Counted from the first letter of the stretch, positions 12,449 through 25,616 are shown. The stretch is 64,000 bases of DNA from Xiphias gladius (GCF_016859285.1 NC_053419.1:11186501-11250500), one strand, 5' to 3'. The notes: generated from the sequence alone by a model not told the origin. Numbers and translations are program-made.

Positions 12449-14172
12449 ATGGATGGTGGTGAGTTCTCTTCATACTGGGAGTCGCAGGCTGAGACAGAAT
12501 ATCTGATGGTGAGTCCTCATTGTAGTATTATGACGACTCATGCATAAGAGTTTAACTTATTTCAAGAAAGTAATTTCAGGAAGAGGAGTGTCTTTTGGTT
12601 TTCTAGCTCTACAGTTTGAGTGATTTTCTTCCAAGTGCCTCTTTCTGGAGTTTCTGTTCCTTTAAAGTTGGTTGTTCTACACAAACACTAGAACAAACCA
12701 TACATGGCTTGTACAAAAAGGTGTTTCATCAGTTATTAATTCTGGGGAAATTAATCTGGATATCAGTGTTTTTACCTCACAGTTAAAAGGAAAAACTGCC
12801 ACACCCTGAGAATCCCCTTTTGAAGTGGTGTCTTTTCCTGTTTATCTATGTCAGAACAAGAGCATACTCATCAGTTGCACTGTTTCTGCCTGTGGGTCCC
12901 CATTAAAAACATTGAGTAGATTTTAAATGGCATGAAAACTTGATGTAGCTTAAACTAAAATTAAATATTATTCCTGAATGTGTAGGGCTACTTTTCATGT
13001 TGTCATTTAACATTTGCTTAAGACAAAAGGTAAAGACACAAATACCTCATTGCTCCTTCATAATACTAATTCTTGATTTCCTTTTGTGACAGGAGGGCGA
13101 TAACACTAAAAAGACTCTATTCAGTTTGGTGAAGAAGCGCATCCTCCTCTCCTTTCTCTGTGTTTTACCGCTTTGTCTTTTCAATGGATGGCTGATAAGA
13201 TTCCAGGTTCTAACAGCCATGAATCCCACCAACTTCAGCAGCAACAGAAATGTGACCATCTTGCTGTGGTACTGGCCTTTCAGCAGGTCATTCAGCTTGA
13301 GGGGTGATGTGTGTTGGGACTTCTACCGCATCCCTCACTGTAGACTGGTGGACCAGCGATCCTTGTTCTCTTCAGCTGACGTGGTGGTCTTCCACAACAG
13401 AGAGCTGATACAGGGCCGCCAGAAGCTGCCCTTAGACCTTCCACGGCCGCAATACCAGAGGTGGGCCTGGATGTCCCTGGAGGCCCCTGATTACAATGGA
13501 AACTTGCAGCAGTACGCTTATATCTTCAACATGACCATAACCTACAGGAGGGATGCTGATGTCACTGTACCCTATGGCGAGTTGCTACCAAGGGAGGCTG
13601 AAGGACATCTGATGGAAGACATCCCTCTGAATAAGAGCTCTCTGGTCTGTTGGGTTGTTAGCAACTACCGGAGCCACCACAAGAGAAGCCAAGTGTACAG
13701 TGAGCTCAATACCGCAGTTCCTGTGAAGGTTTATGGGCGTTGGACAAGCAAACGCCTCCCCTCTAAAGACCTCTTGCCTACAATCTCTCGCTGCTACTTC
13801 TATTTGGCTTTTGAGAACTCAGTCGCCAAAGATTATATCACAGAGAAGCTGTGGAGGAATGCTTATCAAGGTGGGGCGGTGCCTGTCGTCATGGGACCGC
13901 CGCTGAGTGATTACAAAGCTGTGGCTCCACCTAATTCTTTCATCCATGTTGATGAGTTTGCAACAGTAAAAGATTTAGGAAAATATCTACAAAAGCTGGC
14001 AGAGGACAAGGAATGCTACAATGAATATTTTACCTGGAAACAACATTGGAAAGTGAAACTGTACACAGACTGGAGAGAAAGATTGTGTAAAATCTGCAAA
14101 CAGTATAACAGTTTACCTCGACATAAAGTTTACTCTGACCTAGAGGCCTGGGTGAGTGCTAATAACACTTGA
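12449..14172 (+). CDS. fut7: Alpha-1,3-fucosyltransferase 7-like (Golgi type II)
   Basis: It adds fucose from GDP-fucose in alpha-1,3 linkage to GlcNAc of sialylated lactosamine chains, the last step of sialyl-Lewis x synthesis (family knowledge, GT10). The main exon is 13093-14172. It opens without an ATG before the membrane segment, so an upstream exon is needed. An exon ending at 12508 (donor GTGAGT) joins to the acceptor at 13091-13092 in frame and supplies ATG at 12506-12508 (360 aa) or at 12449-12451 (379 aa). Numbering from the later start: short basic tail, membrane anchor about 18-37, sequons NFS, NVT, NMT and NKS, the acceptor-side motif WMSLEAPDYNG, and the GT10 donor-binding block with FENS at 241-244 and DYITEKLWRNA. 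The tail WRERLCKIC matches FUT7 (WRERFCAIC). fut7 is preferred over fut4/9 by this tail and by its place beside pou5f3 and npdc1. The exon-1 start is inferred. Confidence 0.88.
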
Positions 14173-17100
14173 GCTTGCATAGTTATGGTTAATCATTAAT
14201 TGACAAATTGTGAATTTTTCACATTGCATTTCTGACACGCAGACATCATTACCTAATTTTCTGTTTTAGGACTAACTTTATGATTCTTAATGCATTTGTC
14301 ATGTTATTGCTGTGCCAGTTTAAAAAAAAACAACCTCAAACTGTAATAATCAGATCAACAGAAAAAGGATGAAAAGATGGTAGAAAATTAGGGGGAAAAC
14401 AATAATTACTAATGAAAATGTGATGAATTAAATCCCCTAGACTCAGGAAACCTTGTCCAACATTTTAAAAACTTTTTGGGAGATTTATCAAAAATAAAAA
14501 ACTGATATCTCTTATTTACAATAGTATTCAGACCCTTTGCTGTGGCACTCATGATTATGGTCAGGTGCATCCTGTTCGCTTTAATTATCCTTAAGATGTG
14601 TCTATGACTTGATTGGAATGCACCTGTGGCAAACTGAATGGATTGTTCATAGTTTAGAAAGGCACACACCTGTGTATATAAGGTCCCACAATTCACACTA
14701 CATGTCAAGACGAAAACCAAGCCATGATTACCAAGGAATTCTCTGTAGACCTCTGTGATAACAGCACCTCTGTGGTGAGGCATAGATCAGGGCAAAGGTA
14801 TAAAACGATTTCTAAGGCTCTGAGTGTTCCAAAGAGCACATCACCCGGCTAATACCATCTCTATGGTGAAGCATGTTGGGGGCAGCATCATGCTATGGGC
14901 GGGCTTCTCAGCGGCAGGGACGGGGAGGCGGGTCAGAATTGTGGGAAGGATGAATGCAACCAGACTGGGGAAACAATGACCCGAAGCATACAGCCAAGAC
15001 AACGCTGTAGCAGCTACATGACATGTCTCTGACTGTCCTCGAGTGGCCCAATCAAACCCCAGACTTAAACCCCATAGAACATCTATGGAGAGACCTAAAA
15101 ATGGCAGCTCACATATAGTTCCCATCCCATCCAACAGCGCTTCACAGGATGTGCCAGGAAGAATGAAATAAACTACCCAAATCCAGGTGTGCAGGCCTGT
15201 AGAGACAAAACCAAGTAGACTCAAAGCTGTTGTTTCTGCCAAATGGGTTTCTACAAAGTCCTGAATTAAATGTCTGAATACTTTTGTAAATGAGAGATTT
15301 GTTTCTCATTTTTAATAAATTTGCTAATCCTTCTAAAAACATGTTTTCACATTGTAATGAGTTACTGAATGTAGATTGATGGGCAAAATCACTTTTATCC
15401 ATCTAAAGTTAAATCTACAGCACAATTAAATTAGCAAAAGGTGAAAGGGTCTGAAAACTTGCTGAATCCACCATGTATGCACACCACCAACACAACTAGC
15501 ATGCTTTATCTACTTCAAATTAAGAACACTGACCATGTGATGTAAATCCATAGCACTTTATACCTAACACCTGACCTGTTGTCAAAAGAATCATCAGACA
15601 CTGTTTTCACCCTGGTTGCATGTTACATAGCATCGAGCTACAGCCAGCAGCTAGCTAATTTAGCTTAGTACAAACTGACCTGGGTGAAACAGCTAGCCTG
15701 GCCCTGTCTGAAGCTAGAAAGTATAATGCTTTAATTAGTGCTAGCAAATTTAGAGATGCTGGCAGGCAGATTTTTTTACCTTTGGTTAGACCCGGGCTAG
15801 TTGTTTCTTCTTTTTCCAATCCTTATACTAAGTAAAGCTAAACAGCTGTAGGCTATAGCTTCACGTTTATCAAACAGATTTGAGAGTAGTATCAATCCTC
15901 TCGTCTGGCCTTTAGCAAAAAAGCGTGTTTCCCAAAACACAGCCCATTCCTTGCACCAACTCCCAGGCTTGAACACATGTACTGTAAAGACAAGACTGTA
16001 TCTGATCTAATTTAATTAATTAGTTAAGTATATCCTTACTTACATCATCCATTAAAGAATGCCAAGTGATCCTTGGTGGACACATTGTGATCAATGCATT
16101 TAAAATACAAAAATTTTAAAATATAGCCTAATGTCTGAGGCAAAATGCTGCTTTTGGTTCCATCTTAAATGCTTCCTTATGGACGTCACCTTCCTTGAAA
16201 TAACAGGGGATCCCCAGAATATAGCCTACAAAAAGCTTACCAATAAAAGCTCAAATAGCTTGTTCAAAGGGGACAAAGACTCCAGCATTAAATTGATCCC
16301 AGTACTGCAGTGTCAGTGCAATAAAACAATGACTTTAAGTTAAATATATCTTATATTTTCACAATACTGCAATATTAAAAAAAAAAAAAAAATGAGGCAC
16401 CATGTTTAATAATCCTCTATTTGATTTCTTTTATCCACTATGTAATCTATCTTTGAAGTTGTCCAAAACTGTCATTTCATGTTTGATCTGTTAAACATCA
16501 ATCTTGTTTAGTTTGTTTCCCCGTCCTAATTGAATTGTTAATTACAACACAATGAATTCCAACAAACAGCTGAGTGGCTTCAAACCTGTGTGAAAGAATA
16601 GGTGTTTTCCAGTTACTGTGAGTAATGATTCAGTTTGCCGACACACCTCTTTTAGATTAAAGAAACTATCATTTCAGTTCCCCAGTTGTGGTTCCGCAAA
16701 TATTTACTGGGGGGAAAAATTTTTTTTAAAAAAAGGCAGTACATAAGTAGTTTGCATATAGAGATGTTTCAAAGAAGGAAAAAAAGTCAGTTTCCCTTGA
16801 TGCAGATACACATTCAGGTTAAAGATGTGTTGAGTGCAAACTTCTCAGTGTAGCTAACATTTCAATAAATTATTAATCCATTTACAATCTGTTGCGAAAA
16901 GGTTATAAAAAATAGCTAGTCACAGGTATGACTGCGCTCTTACAGTAAATACTCAAGTCAGTAATGTTATTCATGAGGCAAGATACTATCAAAGATTATT
17001 CAAATGTTCAAGTGACAACTCGAAGTTGGTTCTTGCTCATAATTTCATGGTCACTTAGGGACTTAAGTCATGCGATGCATGGTGAAGGAGAGTAACTGAC

Positions 17101-18243
17101 ATTTAATGTCTTCATTTCTAAAATTGTCATCTGAGTAAAAAGCAACTTCTTAAAATACACCTCCAGTGAGCACTCAGACTTGACTTAGTATCAAGTGTTA
17201 TTCAACATTAACAAAAACAATTTACGATGAAATCAAAATGAGGTATTCGAACAGAGTTGGTCAACTTTTCAATAGCTGATGAAGTCAGACATTTATGTCA
17301 CTGCCATTCACCTGAGACTTTGAGAGAAAATATTGACAATGTGCAAATGGCGATCGTAGCAGCTAAGACATTTGAGAGTAACATAACATTTGTCACATTC
17401 ACTTAAATTACTACTTTGAATCTCATCATTCCCCATTTCTTGCTAAAATATTTGCTCAAGATGTCGATGAAAATCAACAACTATAGGACAAAATTTGGGT
17501 TTGGTATACAAAACAGGACATTTTTAAAAAGAATACAAAAACATTACAAAAAGCAACTTTGTGCAAAAAAAAAAAAAAATTGAAAAATTCATCTTAAGAA
17601 TTTGTTTTCCATTCCAGTGGAGACGGTTTAGACAAATACCGTAGCTGCTCTTTCCAGATGGGACACAGAAGTATTGCACAAATATTGACCCAAATGTCGA
17701 GGATGAATTCTGTTCTTAAGCATTTCTCACATTGAGATTCCCTTGATAACCCAGATCTTTCGACATGTGCACCACAGAAAACCTTCCCAGGGTTTAGCAT
17801 AAGTGGATGGAATACCCTGGTTCTTTAACCCTGCTTGTATTTACACAATCATTCCATAGCTTGACAATAATATAGCACCAATTATTTCTTCTAAACCTAC
17901 ATTGACTCAAGCCTATGGAATAACTTACTATGCATAATCCAAGACCACATAATACAAAAGGCAGATTTAACTTTCAGTTCAAATTTTCAAAGTCAAACCA
18001 GTTGTTGGTGTGGCGTTTCATGTCATGGTTAGAGGATGTGGCCCATTGCAGTTACATTTCAGCTGAAGAACAGGAACACAAAGCAACTTTGATCCATCTC
18101 TTTGCTGCAGTGAACAGAAGGGCCTCCTCCCTTGAATTGTTTCTATCCTGTTTTCTACCAATAGTATTGGCCAGTCAGGCGATTGGAGTCAAAGAGGCTT
18201 GGGAAGGTAAGCTATGAATTTGGCTGGGACTACCTGAGCACGT
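14173..18243. other. Intergenic between convergent fut7 and pou5f3
   Basis: It holds both 3' flanks. A Tc1-like relic occupies 14457-15470; the rest is AT-rich with poly(A) tracts (near 16378 and 17567). I see no exon. A canonical fut7 poly(A) signal before the transposon was not found; the first AATAAA is at 14493-14498, inside the transposon end. The pou5f3 3' UTR must run down from 18243, but its end is not clear. Confidence 0.45.
14457..15470 (+). mobile_element. Tc1-like transposon relic downstream of fut7
   Basis: It is a member of the salmonid/teleost Tc1 family. The left subterminal text ATAGTATTCAGACCCTTTGC, the leader AAGGTCCCACAATTCACAC, a fragment coding for the transposase C-terminal DDE region ([17 protein letters not shown] on plus near 15040-15100) and the right subterminal repeat (AAAGGGTCTGAAAACTTGCTGAATCC without a clean end) are present in order. 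About 600 bp of the transposase body is deleted and the remaining frame is broken. The outer left terminus appears lost. It lies only about 285 bp after the fut7 stop codon. Confidence 0.85.
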
Positions 18244-20754
18244 TTATCCAGTCAGGTGACTAACAAGTCCGGGGTGAAGGGCTTGCTTCAGGACATCGGG
18301 TCGGTGAAGTGGGGGCATGTACAGTGTGGGAGGAGGGGCTCCAGGGTAGCTGGAAGCAGGGTAGCTCTGACTGGGAATGGGGGAAGGGGCCATGTTCAGT
18401 GGGGAGGGGCTCTGCTCGTAATACTGGCCGTCGCACTCCTCATCCAGTGGCAAGGCCAGGCGCTTTCCTTTCTGTCTGCGGTTGCAGAACCAAACACGTA
18501 CCACCTGCCAAGAACAGCATTTGTAACTTAAAAAAAAAAAAAAGAAGAAAGACCAATGAGACATTATTTAAAAGCCAAACTTAAACGTTTTGTACTTACA
18601 TCTCTCTCCAGGCCCAGGTCATCTGAGATGTGTGTGATCTCCTGGGTATTAGGTTTGGGACACTTGATAAAGTAAGACTCCAGAGCAGAGCGCACTGCTC
18701 CCTCCAGACTAGTCCTCCTCTTCCTCTTTCTGGTGTCAACAAATACTCTTTCAATCTTGTACATCTGAGGAATCAGGAATGTGTTAGTAAGAGTTCATGC
18801 AGTGTCAAATACATTTATGAGGATGTGTATGCCATGATATACGGTATGAAATGCGCTAACTAGGACTAGTTACGTACTGAATGGATGGTTATCCCCTTTG
18901 TTGAAATTAATGCTTGTGGGATAAGCTTCAAATAAGGTTTCCTGTGATCGCTAAAAAGCTATGGCAACTGGATGGCATAATACGCTTCACAACACCACAG
19001 TGATTTGGTTAAGGTTAGCTCAGCAGGAAGTTAGCTCATGCTGAAAAGACCAACCGATCCCATGGGGCCTGGTGATCTGTTGTCCTTTAAACTAGTTGGC
19101 AGATGTCAGAGTTGTAGACTTACATCCTGGGGATTCTCCGAGGTCTCTGCCTCATTCAACCATCTCTGAAGAAGGGGTTTCAGCTTGCACATGTTCTTAA
19201 AGCTAAGCTGCAGAGCCTCAAAGCGGCAAATAGTCGTCTGGCTGAACATCTTACCTAGATGCACACGCAAACACAAAACATCAGATATTACATGAATTAA
19301 ACTGAGAATTGTTAACTTAGAAACAAAACTGATGAGAGATTAATCTAGGCTGAAATCCCAATGTGTTAGCTAACTTAACAAAATCTCAGGAGCGACAGTT
19401 TGAGAGACATTTTGATCGCTTGGCAAACCAGTGACCTCACACCTGGATACACAAAATGAACCAGATCAGTAGCTACCTTTCTAGTGTTGTAGGTAACAAT
19501 CCCAATTAAAAACTACACAAACTACAAATCCAAAAAAAAAATAATAATAATAATAATTTCTGTATGGACTTGCATAGTTCTTAAAGTTGCTCCTAGATAA
19601 CATAGGATCACAGATTGGCATTATGACTCAACTGATCATAACTCCGTAATCTAAACTGAAAAGCAAATACAGTATGTACCAATACCTCCATATGGGAACC
19701 AAACTTACCATAAAGGTTACCCAGGGCAAGGCCAACATCAGCTTGAGTGAAACCCAAAGTAATGCGTTTGTGTTTCAGTTCCTTAGCAAACTGCTCCAGT
19801 TCTTCAGTGGAAAGGTTCTCCTGTGTGACAGGAAATTTTAAAAGCAAAAACCATTGGAGATGGACAACTTGAGCATAGTTGTAGATGACTTATTTATTTA
19901 ACCCCTCTGGACAGATTCTCTTTATAAACTTCAGATCTTATTAAAAGGAAACCGCTTTAAAACATCTGCAGACATGATTCAGTGACTGGTCTTACCTCCT
20001 CAGAGTCGCTGCAACCGCCGCTGGAAGACCCGCTGCTCCGCGTGGAAGAGGCCGGGTTCTGGGTCTGGGGCCCGGGGGCAGCCTGGGTTGTGTTCACGCT
20101 GAAAAAGGCGTTTCCTGGAAGCCCGTTGCTTGGGGGTGAAGGGGACATAGAAGGCGAAGATGCAGAGGATGTTGAGGGATTTTGATTACTGCTACCGGGC
20201 GGGGTGATATGGGCGATCCCCGGCCAGAAGGACGGGTTCCAGGCCGCAGGGTAGAAGACTCCATGGGGCACTGCGGCGGAGGCGGGCGGTGTCGGGTACT
20301 GCTGACCCTTTATCTCTGTTGAGTAGTCATCGCCAGTGTCCTTCTCAGTCTTTATTTCGGGCAGCTTGATTTGCTCCCGGGTCTCGGCTATGGGGGGACT
20401 AAGGTTTGTAGGCTGGGTAGCTGCTGTTACGCCGGGTACCTGGCCGGTGTACTCGGGCGCAGCGAAGGGATACCAGTGCTTGGGTTGCCCAAACTCCCCA
20501 GCCTGCAGGTCGGATCCCCTGTAGTCACTGGCCACAGGTGGGAAAGGGAAAAAGGTCTGCGCAGAGGCCGGTGTGATGCCACTATAACAGGATTTGTTGT
20601 AGAGGAGGCTCGGGTCTGGCAGAACGCTGTGAGGGAGCTGGAATGACGCGGCGTTGGCCAAACCATCTTGACCCAAAACCTGGGTGCAAGGGTTGGCCCG
20701 GCTGAAGTCATACGGCCTGCTTTGGCATTCCGGACTCTGCGATCTTTCAGACAT
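18244..20754 (-). CDS. pou5f3: POU domain class 5 transcription factor 3 (Pou5f3/Pou2)
   Basis: Pou5f3 is the teleost Oct4-class factor that binds octamer DNA, often with SoxB1 proteins, for zygotic genome activation, blastula pluripotency and early patterning (family knowledge). Five exons: 19996-20754, 19709-19820, 19124-19254, 18600-18764 and 18244-18504, summing to 1428 nt, 475 aa (zebrafish about 472). The start at 20754 gives [10 protein letters not shown], matching the fish N-terminus; the in-frame ATG at 20784 is less likely. The N-terminal activation region is Pro/Ser-rich with the conserved [12 protein letters not shown] and the end [14 protein letters not shown]. The POU-specific domain is at about 254-328 ([41 protein letters not shown]). 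The POU homeodomain is at about 346-404 with helix-3 WFCNRRQK at 394-401. The C-terminus ends [10 protein letters not shown]. It lies between fut7 and npdc1, the diagnostic POU5F3 position (POU5F1 lies elsewhere). Confidence 0.97.
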
Positions 20755-21245
20755 CTTCCACACTGTGTGAAAGCCTACTAACAAGCACGCGTCGGAAAAA
20801 ATTTAAGGTAGCAGTAAAAAGTTAGTGGTGACTGATTTCGAACCTGCTCATCCGTTTCGAGTTTACGCACAAACCCAAGAGGGATAAGACACGAAGATGC
20901 TCTCCGAAAATAAACCAGCGCCTGTCCGAGTAAAGTCCGTTTTGGGGGAAGTTTGTGCGCAAGTGTAGGCCTAAGCAGTCGCCGCTTTGGTGCAACATAA
21001 CCACCAACACACCTACGGCCTACTCCATGAAGTCCCCGTCTTTCACACCGCCGCCGCCACTCGCCTCAACTTCAAGCTCAAAATGCCGCTCTCCTGCCAG
21101 GGCTCCACGGGTTTCCCTAATCACAGCTGCGGGTGTTGGAGAGCGCCCGGTCTCTTCGCCCATTGGCTGGCGCAGACAATTGCGCACAGCTGATGACGAG
21201 TTTGTGAATGACCTTGATTCCTCCCAAAGTAGTGGGCGTGTTCTC

Positions 21246-21268
21246 ACACACACACACACACACACACT
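21246..21268. repeat. (CA)n tract upstream of pou5f3
   Basis: A short CA run about 490 bp upstream of the pou5f3 start codon, at the edge of the GC-rich promoter zone. Confidence 0.9.
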
Positions 21269-23354
21269 GCGAGCCATTTTTTTTTGTTGCGGCAGATCAA
21301 CCGTGTTTTTTTGTTTTGTTTTGTTTTTAAAGTGAAATTAAAACTTCGTAAAGCACATCTTGGGAAAAGATTAATAATCCAACAGTTTTAAGACGCATTA
21401 AAAAGCGTATTTCCATTGCTAAATAGACACGGGTCACTGCTACTGTGAATACATAATGTAACACTATATCTCGCTCAACACATACATGAATTATAATGCT
21501 GGGTTTGTTTAAATGATTCCTCTTTAAGGAGATGGCTTTGATATGAAAATTCCTGTCACTGAATTCATTTTAATCCCTAACATTTAAAATAAATCAAATA
21601 TGGTGACCCCGTGATCCTCAATAACTGTGATAAAACAAATTAGCTTAATTAATCGGACCAGGTTTTCATTTGAAACAAACAGATGTGGAGCAGGTTAATT
21701 TAGGCTGAGGTTATAAGACTGTTTTGACGGCTCATAAATTAGGCAACACATATTGTAATGGGGAGAAATTTTTTGTTTTTTTAAACGTCTACCTGAAATG
21801 GCCCCTGAGTGTAATATTTAGAAAGCAGGAGATGCGCAGGGAGAAGGTTGCACCAATGAAAGGTAGTAGCAGATAAGACGGGAAGATGTGTGGCTAAGCT
21901 CGTTGTAAAAGCTTGTTTGTGCTGGAGAACTCGCTTCGGGACTGAATGCACTCGACGCCCTGGAGCTGATGTGTTTTGGTTTTCAGTTCAACTTTTATAT
22001 TTAAGCAACTGCAAATAACGGAAGCTCTGCTCTATCTTAGGTCTGTTAGATCGTTGTATTTGAATCGGGGATTAGGTATTTTATATCAGATAAAGCAAGA
22101 TTTAAGTCTTAATACTGCTTTTTCAAGATGAATATTCGTGGCCTACAGTATAGCTATAAGACAACACTAAAACCTTCCACTGTCAGGGTGTGTTTAGGCA
22201 GGATTTGGACGAACTGAAATGTTTGCTTTTTTTTTTTTAATTCCAGATTTCTTGCCATACAAGAAATGGAAAAAAAAAAAAATTCAAAAGCCTGGATGGT
22301 CGATTCACCGGTATAGATGCGCTCCCCCAGCGCGAGTCGTTGGCCGCAGATTGCAGCAGGAAGACGCACTGCGGGGAGGGAGAGGGGGTGCCATTGTACG
22401 ACCTGGCCCCGGGGCACCCCGTGGATTTCAGATCCCGAGTTGCGATGGTCGACCATTAGCTCCTTTTCAGATTCGAACAATAAGTCTCAACCCTTTGATT
22501 CCGCCCCACACCCACCTCCTCTCCCTCCCCCTGTCCTCAAACACCAAACAGCAGTTTCACTCTGGTCTGCAGGTCCGGGGGTTTACTGAGGGCGAATACC
22601 TTGGCATCCAGTCCGAAATGCCCTAAAGGTCCAAAACAGGTCGGAGGACCGTGGTGTTGTCTGCAGGTGCAATAATCAAGTTATGTAGGGCTATCTTTTG
22701 CACGGGTAGTATCCAGCTTGAAACGAAGGGGCTTGGTATTCATTCTTTTTGCAGCTTTAGTAGCTTATATCTCTCCATTATTTTTGCCTCCTGGCCGCTT
22801 ATAATGGAGTGTTGCCTGACTGGTGAGCAATTTGAGTAAATAATGGTGTGACTTTTGCACTGTTTGTGCTGTTTAATTACTCATCAGAGGAGGTTTAGAG
22901 GCATAAAATGTGTATAAATGCAAGAAGTGGAATGAAAAAAAACCCAGAAAACATGTTTAGCAGAAACATATCATTCTGTTACACCCCGAAACTATCTCAT
23001 GGTCTCCTTGGGGGCTCATGGTCCCAGATTGAGATCTACCATTAGACAGAAGTTCTTCCTCTGAACCTTAAAAATGATCTCATAATACATTAAAACCAGC
23101 AGATCAGCACTCTCTCTGCCCTCACAGATACAAAGCCATGCAGGTCTAGGATCAGGGAACCTTGGGGAAACCACAAAAGCCCGGTCAATAGCTTAAAAGA
23201 CATCAAACCCCAACTATACAAGCATTGTCCTGGGCCATGGACTTGGGAGTATAATTGTCATGCAAAAGACAGACAGCAAGAGAGATGGTAGACTTTAGGT
23301 AAGGGCTTCAGAGAGAAAGGGACAGCAGAGCACAGGGCTCTCAGGGTGTCCAAA

Positions 23355-23381
23355 GGAGGGAGGGAGGGAGGGAAGGGGGGG
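23355..23381 (+). other. G-run tract with G-quadruplex potential
   Basis: Five or more runs of at least three G separated by single A or AA occur on the plus strand (GGGAGGGAGGGAGGGAAGG and more G). This satisfies the usual G3+N1-7 quadruplex pattern. It lies between pou5f3 and npdc1 without a known gene at that place. Confidence 0.75.
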
Positions 23382-23673
23382 GTCAATGTTGAATAGCTGG
23401 GTACAGTGAGGAGGAGATGTGTGAGGGGAGTATCTAGGGATTTAGTTGAACCCCCCCCAGTTGTCTCAGATCTTGTCTTTAGTTCTTTTTAAGTGGCCTC
23501 TTCAAGACACCTCGGAGGTCTGCTCGCTACTTGCAGGGCAGGTCCAGTCAAACAGAGAAAGGGAGAAAGTTTGAGATAAAAGAAAGCCCATCGAAGCAAA
23601 GGGAATGTGCCGCACACAACAACCAGTCACACCAGTCAACAGAAAACTACCTCTGGTGAATGCTGAGCACTTG

Positions 23674-23681
<8 letters not shown>

Positions 23682-23720
<39 letters not shown>
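23682..23720. repeat. (CA)n microsatellite
   Basis: About 19 CA units in the pou5f3-npdc1 interval. Confidence 0.95.
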
Positions 23721-23723
<3 letters not shown>

Positions 23724-24333
23724 AGCATAAAAGCCATTTCTCTGTAAGACACCACGTGATCCTGGCAGAGTAATTCAATTGATTACTTTCTTGTAGGCAC
23801 TTTTCTATATCTGCCCCAGTTCGGCTTTTAATACAACATACGTATGTTGGGTTCCTTTTTCATGTACATTTAATGGGAAGTTATACTGAGTGTATATGTG
23901 ATATACGGGTGTGTGACTGAGAGGTGTTGCTATCTTAATCAGTGCATACACCCGTGACTGACGGTTGGACCTGAGATCTGAACGCTGAGCATATATGAGA
24001 ATACATGTGCAATAATGGTTCACAGGCCCCCCCCAATGTGTCATGTGAGATGACACTGGTTTAACTGCACTTGTCAACTCAGAATGAAACCGTGCCAGTT
24101 TTATTTAGGGGTTCATGTGGTTGCAAAACAAGTCATGAGACTGTAAGAACTTTTGGAAATAATGGGCCAATAGTCTAGCCCACCCTCCCCCGAGAGCACA
24201 ACTGAAAGGTCATTTTATTGCTTAATTGTAATGTTTTTCAAAGAAAAGAAGAATGATAAATCTACTTCAAACATCATGGGCACAAATCTCAGTCACCAGA
24301 ACTTGATTGATAAAGTGCTACCACTGGAATCTA

Positions 24334-25616
24334 CAGTGCATTCAGAAAGTTTTCAGACTCCTTCACTTTTTTGACACTTTGTTGTGTTGCAGCCTGATGC
24401 TAAAATAATTTAAATTCAGTTTTCCCTCATCAATCTAAACTCAATAACCCATAATGACATAGAAAAAACAAGAAAAGGGAAAAACTGAAATATCACATTG
24501 ACATAAGTATTCAGGCCCTTTGCTATGACACTTGAAACTTAGCAGAGGTGCCTCCCATTTGAATTGATAATCTCTGAGATGTTTCTACATTTTGATTGAA
24601 ATCAACCTGTGGTAGATTCAGTTGATTGGACATGGTATGGAAAAGAACAAACCTGTTTATATAAGGTGTCAGAGCTGAAAATGCATATCAGAGCAAAAAC
24701 CAAGCCATGAGGTCGAAGGAAATGCCTGTAGAGCTCAGACACGGGATTATGTTGAGACACAGATCTGGGCAAGGCTACAAAAAATTCTGCTGCAGTGAAG
24801 GTTCCCAGGAGCACAGTGGTCTCAATCTGAGCTTTTTGACAGAGTGGCCAGATAGAAGCCTCTCCCTAGTGAGAGAAACATGAAAGCCACTTGGAGTTTG
24901 CAAAAAAAACACTAAAGGACTCTCAGACTGTGAGAAACAAGATTTTCTAGTCTGATGAAACCAAGATTGAAGTGTTTGGCCTCAATTCTAAGCGCCACGT
25001 CTGGAGGAAACCAGGCACCGCTCATCACCTGCCCAGTGCCCTCCCAACAGTGAAGCACGGTGGCAGCAGCATCATGGCCGAGAGCCTGGCCGAGAGCACT
25101 CAGGATCTCAGACCAGGCTGAAGGTTCACCTTCCAACGGGAAAAATACTTTAAGCACAAAGCCACTGCAACGCGGGATTGGCTTGGGGATAACTCTTTGA
25201 ATTTCCTAGAGTGGCCCAGCCAGAGCCCTGACTTGAACCCTATCGAACATCTCTGGAGAGACCTGAACATGGCTGTCCATCAACTCCCGCTATCCAACCT
25301 GACAGAGCTTTAGAGGATCTGCAGAGAACAATGGCAGACAATCCCCAAATCCAGGTGTGCAAAACTTGTTGCGTCATTGCCCAGAAGACTCGAGGCTGTA
25401 ATCGCTGCCAAAGATGTTTCAACCAAGTAATGAAAAAAATGGTCTGGATATTTATGTCAATGTGATATTTCAGTTGTTCATTTTTTTATAATTTTGCAAA
25501 CATTTCTAAAATTCAGTTTTTGCTTTGTAATTATGGGGTACTGAATGTGGACTGATGAGGGAACACAACAAAATGTGAAAAAAGTGAAGGGGTCTGAATA
25601 CTTTCTGAATGCACTG
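24334..25616 (+). mobile_element. Tc1-like transposon with TA target duplication
   Basis: The element starts CAGTGCATTCAGAAAG and ends CTTTCTGAATGCACTG, exact inverted ends, flanked on both sides by TA (24332-24333 and 25617-25618), the Tc1/mariner target. The inverted repeats continue imperfectly for well over 100 bp. Inside, on plus, is a decayed transposase: a start-like MRSKEMPVELR region near 24706, a middle part (KPLGVCKKN...LKDSQTVRNKI) and the DDE-region text [20 protein letters not shown] near 25210-25265. Deletions and stops leave no intact frame. At 1283 bp it is shorter than the roughly 1.6-kb full family. It is the same family as 14457-15470 but keeps both ends. Confidence 0.93.

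Noticed and set aside
19982-20711. Several open frames antisense or shifted to pou5f3 exon 1
   Set aside because: GC-rich coding sequence opens other frames by chance; the minus frame with the Pou5f3 N-terminus explains the region.
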